Below are positions 57,808 to 64,000 of a stretch of 64,000 nt of DNA, piece by piece; position 1 is the stretch's first letter; each line of letters opens with the position of its first letter. The DNA comes from Tautonia sp040717455 (GTDB lineage: Bacteria > Planctomycetota > Planctomycetia > Isosphaerales > Isosphaeraceae), in the NCBI RefSeq assembly GCF_040717455.1, contig NZ_JBFEFH010000013.1:1-64000 (forward strand), in the 5' to 3' direction. The notes beneath the pieces are model-generated. The model worked only from the letters and a program-made list of their open reading frames with translations. It had not been told where the DNA came from and ran no database searches. Both the position numbers and the translations under genes were made by a program.

Positions 57808-58893
57808 TCAAAGCTGGTCTGCGCCGATGACCTCTCCCCCTCGGATCGTGCTGAGCCCGATCCAGAGGGCGTGGTTGATCGTGTCCTTCGTGAACCGGAC
57901 CGAGCCGTCGCCGAGGAGCGTGTTGACGCCCCCCGGATGGCGGCTCTTGGCCCCCGAGAAGGTCCGCAGCCGGTCGCTCCCCACCGCGGGAACACACGGG
58001 AGCCGGCCCCCCGGGTCGTTCACGCAGAAGACCGTGTCGTTGAGCCGGTCGGCGTCGTGCTCCAGAAGATAATAGTCGCGGAACTGGTTCGGGGGGAACC
58101 GCGAGGTGAACGACCCGCCGCCCATCAGGGTCGACCAGACCATGCCGCGCTGGTCGTTCTCGGCCCCCTGGATGATCTCGGACACGACCACCGTGTTGCT
58201 CGTCCCGTCCCGGATCGAGGCGAAGTTCACCTTCCCGGCATGCCCGAACGCCGAGGCCATGAACGTGGCCGGCGCCCCGGTGATCGGGTCGGTCAGCAGG
58301 CCGTTCGGGTTCGGCTGGTCCTGGCCCCAGTACGTGTTGCCCCAGCTCGCCGCGTAATTCCCCTTGGAGAAGCTCGGGCCGCTCAAGGCCCCTCCCAGAT
58401 ACGTCGGGGCGATCCGGAACCGATTCTCGCCGTCGCTCGGGCACTGGAAGGTCGCAATTTTCGTGGCCCCGACGGTCGCGTTGGCGAAGAAGCCGGCCAC
58501 CGGCATCGTCGGCATCGGCCCCTCGGCCCCCAGTTCCGCATTGAACGCGTCGTACAGCGCCTGCTGTTCGATCTGGGGCAGCATCATCGAGAACCAAGGG
58601 GTGTTCTGACAACCGATGAAGAACCCCCGGCCGCACGACGGCGAGGCGATGCGCCCCGGAGGCAGCGAACCGTGCACGTCGTGGTAGTTATGCAGCGCAA
58701 TCCCCAGTTGCTTCAGATTGTTGGTGCATTGCGCCCGCCTCGCGGCTTCCCGGGCCGCCTGCACCGCCGGGAGCAGCAGGGCGATCAGCACGCCGATGAT
58801 GGCAATGACCACCAGCAGCTCGATCAGCGTGAACGCCCGACGATGGGCTCGCGCCCCTTCGAAGCGAGAGAGGAGAGACCGTTCCATGCGCAT
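57808..58893 (-). CDS. DUF1559 protein with type II pseudopilin-like N-terminus
   Basis: This 361-residue protein carries the prepilin cleavage/methylation segment RRAFTLIELLVVIAIIGVLIALLLPAVQ, followed by AAREAARRAQCTNNLKQLGIALHNYHD, the constant start of the DUF1559 family. That family is multiplied to dozens of copies in planctomycete genomes. The C-terminal part has LLGDGSVRFTKDTI and ALWIGLST, also family features. It should be processed by a prepilin peptidase and displayed on the cell surface or assembled by a type II secretion-like system. The start is the ATG at 58893; an ATG at 58887 is also possible. No pilus assembly gene is nearby. Confidence 0.93.
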   Translation of the reverse strand: MRMERSLLSRFEGARAHRRAFTLIELLVVIAIIGVLIALLLPAVQAAREAARRAQCTNNLKQLGIALHNYHDVHGSLPPGRIASPSCGRGFFIGCQNTPWFSMMLPQIEQQALYDAFNAELGAEGPMPTMPVAGFFANATVGATKIATFQCPSDGENRFRIAPTYLGGALSGPSFSKGNYAASWGNTYWGQDQPNPNGLLTDPITGAPATFMASAFGHAGKVNFASIRDGTSNTVVVSEIIQGAENDQRGMVWSTLMGGGSFTSRFPPNQFRDYYLLEHDADRLNDTVFCVNDPGGRLPCVPAVGSDRLRTFSGAKSRHPGGVNTLLGDGSVRFTKDTINHALWIGLSTIRGGEVIGADQL

Positions 58894-59105
58894 GAGACTC
58901 TACGGTTTGAGAACCCTTTCTCGCCCAATCAAACCAGTTCGCACGGGAGACGCCCGGCTCCTCGGCGAGAGGTTGGCGTGAAGAAATCCATTTTAAGGAT
59001 CATCCACCTCCTTCGATAGGAAAATCGGCCCGGAAACTGCGGCACGGTCCCGGCAAGCGCACACGCGAACCATCCCGGAGGCGGAAGCAGACGAGGAACG
59101 TCGAC

Positions 59106-60239
59106 GTGACAGGGACGCAGAAGGGACGGCGGCTGGCGATTCTCGGGGCAGGACACGCCCACATGGACGTGATCCGGACGCTTCGCCCCCTGACCCGGGC
59201 CGGGATCGAGGCCACCGTGGTCGATCAGGACGACTTCTGGTACTCCGGGCTCGCCACCGGGATGCTCGGCGGCCAGTACGAGGTCGAGCAAGATCGCATC
59301 AGCGTCGAGACCCTGGCCCGACGGGTCGGGGCACGATTCCTCCGAGATCGGGTCACGCGGGTCGATCCGGCCGCCCGGGTCGTCCATCTGGCCGGGGGAG
59401 GGTCGCTCGCCTACGACGTGGCCTCGCTCGACCTCGGCAGTTGCGTGCCCCTCGACCGGGTCGACGGGCTCGCCTCCCACGCCTTCCCCGCCAAGCCGAT
59501 CCGGCGGCTGGCCAAGCTCCGGGCCGACCTGACCCGACGCGTCCGGCACGGCGACGGACGCCCCGCCCAGCCCCCCCACATCCTGATCATCGGCGGCGGG
59601 GCCACGGCCTGCGAGATCGCCCTGAACCTCCGGGCCCTGGCCGACCGCCTCGATGCCGAGGTGACCATCACCCTGGCCACCTCGGGCGACCGCATCCTGA
59701 GCGGTTTCCCCGAATCGGCGGCGCGGACCATCGGCGCCCTGCTCGATCGCCGCGCGATCGCGGTCCGGACCGCGTCGGCCGTCGATCGGGTCGAGCCGGA
59801 CGCGGCGGTCCTGAGCCGGGGCGGCCGGATCGCCTACGACCTGGTCGTCGCCGCCCACGGGCTGGTCGCCCCGCCGATCATCGGGCAGATCGGCCTGCCC
59901 ACGAGCGACGACGGCCGGCTCCTCCTCGACCCGTACCTCCGATCGATCCGGGAGCCGACCCTCTTCGCCGGGGGAGACTGCGCCACGCTCGACGGAGAAG
60001 ACCTGCCCCGGATCGGCGTCGTCGCCGTGAGGCAGGCCAGGGTCCTGGCCCACAACCTCTGCGCGACGTTGCTCGGCGGCCGGCTCCGACGCTATCGCCC
60101 CCAGCGGCGATGGCTCCAGATCCTCAACCTGGGCGACGGCACCGGCCTGGCCTGCTGGGGGGCGTTCTCCCACCGGGGCCGGTGCATGCTCGCCTGGAAA
60201 GACCTCCTCGACCGCCGATTCCTCCGCCGGTACCGCTGA
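59106..60239 (+). CDS. NAD(P)/FAD-dependent oxidoreductase, NDH-2-like
   Basis: This 377-residue flavoprotein has an N-terminal FAD-binding Rossmann motif (LAILGAGHAHMDVIRTL), a second nucleotide motif for NAD(P)H (ILIIGGGATACEIALNL, about residue 160), and the FAD-ribityl motif TLFAGGDCATLDGEDLPRIGVVAVRQARV near residue 290. The HAHMD variant and short C-terminus match the group of NADH dehydrogenase-like and selenide-dikinase-associated flavoproteins rather than classic membrane Ndh. The electron acceptor is unknown. GTG start with GAGGA 9 nt upstream. Divergent from the DUF1559 gene and convergent with the DUF1501 gene. Confidence 0.85.
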   Translation: MTGTQKGRRLAILGAGHAHMDVIRTLRPLTRAGIEATVVDQDDFWYSGLATGMLGGQYEVEQDRISVETLARRVGARFLRDRVTRVDPAARVVHLAGGGSLAYDVASLDLGSCVPLDRVDGLASHAFPAKPIRRLAKLRADLTRRVRHGDGRPAQPPHILIIGGGATACEIALNLRALADRLDAEVTITLATSGDRILSGFPESAARTIGALLDRRAIAVRTASAVDRVEPDAAVLSRGGRIAYDLVVAAHGLVAPPIIGQIGLPTSDDGRLLLDPYLRSIREPTLFAGGDCATLDGEDLPRIGVVAVRQARVLAHNLCATLLGGRLRRYRPQRRWLQILNLGDGTGLACWGAFSHRGRCMLAWKDLLDRRFLRRYR

Positions 60240-60259
60240 AATCCCGCGACCCGCAGGCC

Positions 60260-60287
60260 GAGCCGCCCTGTACCTTCCTGGCGGCTC
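60260..60287. terminator. Bidirectional stem-loop between convergent genes
   Basis: GAGCCGCC (60260-60267) and GGCGGCTC (60280-60287) pair over a 12-nt loop. The right arm overlaps the stop codon of the DUF1501 gene on the minus strand, and the left arm lies 21 bp after the oxidoreductase stop on the plus strand. Confidence 0.45.
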
Positions 60288-61668
60288 AGACCAGCTCCCG
60301 GATCGGCTCGCCGTGCGGCAGGAGCGGGATCGGCCGATTCGTCTGGTCGGGGAAGATGGCGTGGGGATCGAGGCCGAGGTAGGTGTACCAGGTGGCCAGC
60401 AGGTCGCTCGGCCTGAGGAAGCGGTCGACCGGCTCATCCCCGCGTCGGTTGGTGGCGCCGATGACCTGGCCCATCGGCATCCCGCCGCCCGAGAGCAGGA
60501 GCGACATCGACTTGCCCCAGTGCTCGCGCCCCGGCTGCCCCTGGTGGTTCGAGAGCTTCGGCGTGTGGCTCATCTCCCCCATCACCACCACCAGGGTGTC
60601 ACGCTCCATCCCCCGGGCGTGGACATCTTCGATTAGGGCCGACACGGCGCGGTCGAGCACCGGGAGGCGGATCTTCATCTGCTCGAAGATGTTCCAGACG
60701 CTCGCGTGGTCGTCCCACGAGAACGCCTTCTGCCCCGGGACGCAGGGGAAGTCGACCGTCACCAGCCGCACCCCCGACTCGACCAGCCGCCGGGCCAGGA
60801 GGCAACGCTGGCCGATCTCGTCGCGGCCGTAGCGGTCGCGGATCCGAGGATCCTCGCCCGAGAGGTCGAAGGCGTCCCGGGCGGTCGTGCCGGTCAAGAG
60901 CGTCAGCGCCTGCTGCTGGAACGAGTCGAGCGACTCGACCTGCTCGGTCTGCTCGACCGTGCGCCGCATCCGCTCGAAGTCGTCGAGCAGGCGTCCCCGG
61001 CCCGAGAGGCGGGACCGGGGGCCTTCGTCGAGGCTCAGGGCCGGCACCTGGAACTGCGGGTCGTTCGGGTCGGCCGTCACCACGAACGGGCCGAACGACT
61101 CGCCGAAATGCCCCCCGCCCGTGTAGCGGACCCGAGGCAGGGCGACCCACTGCGGCAGGCCCGGCAGTCGGCTCGGCAGGAGCTTGTGGGCGGCCTGGAA
61201 GATGTCGGGCTGCTTCGGCTTGTACGGCGGCGTCTCGACGATCTCCCCCGTGTAGCCGGTCATCACCGTGTGGGTGCTGTTCATGTGGCCGGGGCTGTCG
61301 TGCGAGAGCGACCGGATCAGAGCGTACTTGTCCGCGATCTTCGCCAGCCGGGGCAGGTGCTCGCTGATGACGATGCCGGGGACGTTCGTCTCGATCGGGT
61401 TGAACTCGCCGCGGTACTCGGCCGGGGCGTCGGGCTTCAGGTCGAACGTCTCCATGTGGCTCGGGCCGCCCCAGAGCCAGATGAGGATGATCGACGGCCC
61501 CGACTGCGGCCCCGTCCCCATGCCCGCACCCGCACCCGCCGCGGCCGCCTCCAGCCGCAGCAGATCCGCCAGGCCCAGCGTCGAGAGGCCGGTCAGCGAG
61601 GCCCGCAGGAACGATCGGCGCGGCAGGGTCCCCTCGCATCGGGTCGGCGACAGGATCGGGCGGGGCAT
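60286..61668 (-). CDS. DUF1501 protein with Tat signal (solitary)
   Basis: This 460-residue DUF1501 protein has a twin-arginine signal (PRRSFLRASLTGLSTLGLADLL) from the ATG at 61668. Family motifs are IILIWLWGGPSHMETFDLKPDAPAEYRGEFNPI, IADKYALIRSLSHDS, WVALPRV, ESGVRLVTVDFP, FSWDDHASVWN and LVVVMGEMSHTPKL. Unlike the other two copies it has no PSCyt/DUF1553 partner; instead it follows a sulfatase gene on the same strand at a distance of 152 bp. In-frame codons up to 61803 are rejected as non-conserved. Confidence 0.9.
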   Translation of the reverse strand: MPRPILSPTRCEGTLPRRSFLRASLTGLSTLGLADLLRLEAAAAGAGAGMGTGPQSGPSIILIWLWGGPSHMETFDLKPDAPAEYRGEFNPIETNVPGIVISEHLPRLAKIADKYALIRSLSHDSPGHMNSTHTVMTGYTGEIVETPPYKPKQPDIFQAAHKLLPSRLPGLPQWVALPRVRYTGGGHFGESFGPFVVTADPNDPQFQVPALSLDEGPRSRLSGRGRLLDDFERMRRTVEQTEQVESLDSFQQQALTLLTGTTARDAFDLSGEDPRIRDRYGRDEIGQRCLLARRLVESGVRLVTVDFPCVPGQKAFSWDDHASVWNIFEQMKIRLPVLDRAVSALIEDVHARGMERDTLVVVMGEMSHTPKLSNHQGQPGREHWGKSMSLLLSGGGMPMGQVIGATNRRGDEPVDRFLRPSDLLATWYTYLGLDPHAIFPDQTNRPIPLLPHGEPIRELV

Positions 61669-61783
61669 CGGCAGGCTCCTTGCGTCGGAGGGGTCCGGCC
61701 CGGACGAAGCCGGCCGGAAATCCAGGGGACACGCGGGGCCGGAGGCAACGAGGAGAGGACGGCCCAATCTTCCCAAGGGTGGT

Positions 61784-61813
61784 ACTCTACGAGAGCCCAC
61801 CATTGTTTATCAA
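61784..61813 (-). promoter_or_regulatory. Candidate promoter of the solitary DUF1501 gene
   Basis: TTGATA (61813-61808) and TAGAGT (61789-61784) are 18 nt apart on the minus strand, in the locally AT-rich gap between the sulfatase stop and the DUF1501 start. The leader would be about 110 nt. The -10 box is only 4 of 6. Confidence 0.3.
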
Positions 61814-61820
61814 GAGTTCA

Positions 61821-63254
61821 TCACCGCGGGGACGCCCGGGAGCCTCGCGCCTCCCGGCGCAACCGCTCCAACGCAGCCCTCAGCTCGGCCAGTCGACCGG
61901 CCTGCGCCGGGTCGCTCGCCAGGTTGTGCTCCTCGAAGGGGTCGGCCCGCAGGTCGTACAGCTCCTCGAAGCCCCACTCGGGCCAGTACGAGTACTTCAC
62001 GTCCTTGCGGACGACCGCCTCGGAGCTGGGAATCCGCTCGCGGTTCGTCACGGTCGGGTGCTCGTAGTAGAACTCCTGGCGCCAGGCGGGGGGGTCGGCC
62101 TCCAGGTAGAGCGGGGCGAAGTCCCTGCCCTGCATCCCCTCGGGGGCCGGGATGCCCGCGGCCGCCAGGAAGGTCGGGGCAACATCCACATTCAACACGA
62201 AGTCGTCGTTGACGTGCCCCCGACGCATCGGGTGCATCCGGGGGTCGACCACGATCAGGGGGACGCGCAACGACTCCTCGTACGGGTACCACTTGTCGGC
62301 CAGGCCGTGCTCGCCGTGGAAATAGCCGTTGTCTCCCATGAAGACGATGAGGGTGTTGTCCAGTACGCCCTGGCGTTCCAGCTCGTCCACGATCCGGCCG
62401 ACGGTGCGGTCCACCTCGGTCGCCATGCGGTAGTAGGCCTTCATGTACCGCTGGTAACGCTCCGGGGTGTCGAACCGCCAGTACCAACGGACGCGGCCCT
62501 CGTTCTTCTCGGTCGCCAGGAACGGGGGCAGGGCGCGGAAGTGGGCTTCGGTGGCGGTCGCGGGGACGGGGATCGTCACCCCTTCGTAGAGTGGAGCACT
62601 CTCCGGTTGTGAGAGGTACTGGTCGGGGTGCGGGTCCTCGGCGTGGGTGGCGAAGAAGGAGACGGTGAGGCAGAACGGCCGCCCTTCCGGCCGCTCGTCG
62701 AGGAATCGCAGGGCGTCGCGCTCGTTGCGGGCGGTGACGTGGATCTCGGTCCCGTCCGGCAGGGTCATGTAGTGCTGGCCCATGTACGAGGTGCCGAAGT
62801 CGAACCGGTCGCCCGGGAACGGCCCGTTGTGCCACTTGCCGACGAAGCCGAGCCAGTAGCCCGCCTCGCGGAGCAGGCCCGGATAGGTCTCGGCCCAGGG
62901 GGTCGGGATCGGCTCGGGGTTCGGCGAGCCGTGCCGCGCCATCCATTGCCCGGTGAACAGGCTCGCCCGGCTCACCCAGCAGATCGAGGTCGTCACCCGG
63001 GCCTGCCGGAACCAGGCCCCCCGGGCCGCCAGGGCGTCGAGGTTCGGCGTCTGCACGATCCGGTTCCCGGCGTAGCCGAGCGTGTCCCACCGCCAGTCGT
63101 CGGCAAACAGCATGACGATGTTCGGCCGGGCCGTCGCCCCCTCCTGGGCCTGAACGCTTGGGCCGGCCAGCCCGCCCAAAAGGACCACCAGGAACGCGAG
63201 CGAACGGCCCCGTCGGACCGACCGCAACCGGAGCACCGAGATCAGACCGAGCAT
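61821..63254 (-). CDS. Secreted sulfatase
   Basis: This 477-residue type I sulfatase has a signal peptide (SLAFLVVLLGGLAGPSVQAQ) from the ATG at 63254. PNIVMLFADDWRWDTLGYAGN holds the metal-binding aspartates; the active-site loop SICWVSRASLFTGQW follows, then GFVGKWHNG and VFMGDNGYFHGEHGLADKWYPYEESLRVP, the second metal site. The residue to be converted to formylglycine is Cys92, but the motif is C-x-V-x-R rather than the usual C-x-P-x-R. It should cleave sulfate esters of algal or host polysaccharides. GAGG lies 9 nt before the ATG. Confidence 0.92.
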   Translation of the reverse strand: MLGLISVLRLRSVRRGRSLAFLVVLLGGLAGPSVQAQEGATARPNIVMLFADDWRWDTLGYAGNRIVQTPNLDALAARGAWFRQARVTTSICWVSRASLFTGQWMARHGSPNPEPIPTPWAETYPGLLREAGYWLGFVGKWHNGPFPGDRFDFGTSYMGQHYMTLPDGTEIHVTARNERDALRFLDERPEGRPFCLTVSFFATHAEDPHPDQYLSQPESAPLYEGVTIPVPATATEAHFRALPPFLATEKNEGRVRWYWRFDTPERYQRYMKAYYRMATEVDRTVGRIVDELERQGVLDNTLIVFMGDNGYFHGEHGLADKWYPYEESLRVPLIVVDPRMHPMRRGHVNDDFVLNVDVAPTFLAAAGIPAPEGMQGRDFAPLYLEADPPAWRQEFYYEHPTVTNRERIPSSEAVVRKDVKYSYWPEWGFEELYDLRADPFEEHNLASDPAQAGRLAELRAALERLRREARGSRASPR

Positions 63255-63542
63255 CAGATTGGCCTCGCCTTGGCGCGGGACTCGCGGGCGGTCCGGACCG
63301 CCCCGGCCCGGCCCCGCAACCCCTCTCGGACCGTGACCGTCACACCCTAGCCCACCGTCCCGCCCGGCACAACGCCCCCGCAGAACCCAATCAATCCAAC
63401 GAACCGGAACAGCCGATACCAAAAGAGCCAAAAGAAACCTCTCACCCAACTGCGAAAACTGGGCAAAATAGAGCAACCGTAGCGACCCGCCTCCGCCGAC
63501 GATCCGGCATTTCTCGTCCCAATCGCCCCGGGAGACCCCCTG

Positions 63543-64000
63543 ATGGAATTCACGAGACGCACCGTCCTTGGGACGATCGGCACCGTGGGGGCCGGCCTGG
63601 CCGCCGAGGCCGCAGCTCAGGATGCGCCACCGGCTCCCGATCCGAGGCTGCCGCTGGTCGCCGTCCCCCCGGAGCAAGGGGCGGGGATCAAGGGCCGGAT
63701 GACCGGCGCGAAGGCCGCCGCCGCCGCATTTCAGGCGGAGGGAGTGCCCTGCGTCTTCGGCGTACCGGGGGCGCAGAACAATGAGTTCTGGGACGCGATG
63801 AAGACCCTGGGCGTCCCGTACATGCTTAACAGCCACGAGTCGGCGGCGCCGGTCATGGCCGATGCCTCGGCCCGAGTCTCGGGCAAGGTCGGGGCCTTCG
63901 CCCTGATCCCCGGCCCCGGCCTGACGAACGCGATGACCGGCATCGGCGAGGCCTTGCTCGACACGGTGCCGATCGTCGGCCTGGTGACCGACGTGAAGCG
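63543..64000 (+). CDS. Thiamine-diphosphate-dependent enzyme with Tat signal, 5' part only
   Basis: The first 152 residues are seen; the gene runs off the right edge of the window. The N-terminus MEFTRRTVLGTIGTVGAGLAAEAAAQ looks like a twin-arginine signal. From about residue 54 the sequence is the PYR domain of the acetolactate synthase / pyruvate oxidase superfamily: GAKAAAAAFQAEGVPCVFGVPGAQNNEFWDAM, the catalytic glutamate in NSHESAAPVMADASARVSGKVG, then IPGPGLTNAMTGIGEALLDTVPIVGLV. ThDP enzymes are normally cytoplasmic, so an export signal is unusual. GGGAG lies 9 nt upstream. It is divergent from the sulfatase over a 288-bp gap with an AT-rich centre (63400-63480). Confidence 0.85.
   Translation, partial: MEFTRRTVLGTIGTVGAGLAAEAAAQDAPPAPDPRLPLVAVPPEQGAGIKGRMTGAKAAAAAFQAEGVPCVFGVPGAQNNEFWDAMKTLGVPYMLNSHESAAPVMADASARVSGKVGAFALIPGPGLTNAMTGIGEALLDTVPIVGLVTDVK

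Noticed and set aside
63255..63836. N-terminal extension of the sulfatase frame
   Set aside because: It runs antisense through the thiamine-diphosphate gene and its promoter; the signal peptide begins at 63254.

Overview
The window reads as chromosome of a high-GC planctomycete, probably from the Isosphaeraceae/Gemmataceae side of the phylum. The markers are: two PSCyt1-DUF1549-DUF1553 plus DUF1501 gene pairs and a third, solitary DUF1501 gene; a DUF1559 protein with a type-II-secretion-like N-terminal methylation segment; a sulfatase; the small basic protein typical of the Planctomycetes-Verrucomicrobia-Chlamydiae group; FHA/STAS signalling; very large HEAT and membrane proteins; and an rsmH gene outside any cell-wall cluster. 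Identifications come from reading motifs by eye; no database search was run.

Layout. 0-14.7 kb is mixed housekeeping and transport: a ZIP metal transporter, a pterin dehydratase-like protein with a degraded active site, the small basic protein, a phospholipase-D-fold protein, an RND efflux pair (adaptor and pump), an M19 dipeptidase, a di-haem cytochrome c, an orphan HlyD-type adaptor, two membrane proteins and QueD. 14.7-25.4 kb is one minus-strand run: PSCyt/DUF1553 + DUF1501, an inhibitory-type serpin, then a second PSCyt/DUF1553 + DUF1501 pair. 25.6-34.4 kb, also minus, has a 2129-residue membrane protein, a Tat-exported amidohydrolase and two translationally coupled small membrane proteins. 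34.8-39.5 kb is a second RND adaptor/pump pair.

40-41.2 kb is a chromosomal junction. A frameshifted remnant of a tyrosine recombinase runs up to a tRNA-CAU gene that has its own promoter and terminator. Beyond it lies a gene-poor stretch containing a nested inverted repeat of about 130 bp.

41.3-55.3 kb is the most unusual part. Three genes overlap by 4 bp at each junction: HEAT-BRCT (1103 aa), beta-propeller-HEAT (2170 aa) and SWIM-WGR (632 aa). rsmH and a retron-type reverse transcriptase (NAxxH and VTG motifs, resembling the myxobacterial Mx162 type) follow on the same strand. BRCT and WGR are DNA-break and nick binding modules elsewhere, so the three-gene unit looks like a non-enzymatic, scaffold-based DNA-transaction or conflict system. 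I do not recognise it as a described system.

55.6-64 kb has an FHA-STAS-FHA-STAS protein, a zinc-ribbon membrane protein, a DUF1559 pseudopilin-like protein, an NDH-2-like flavoprotein, a solitary DUF1501 protein, a sulfatase with an atypical formylglycine site, and the start of a thiamine-diphosphate enzyme with a Tat signal, which is cut by the window edge.
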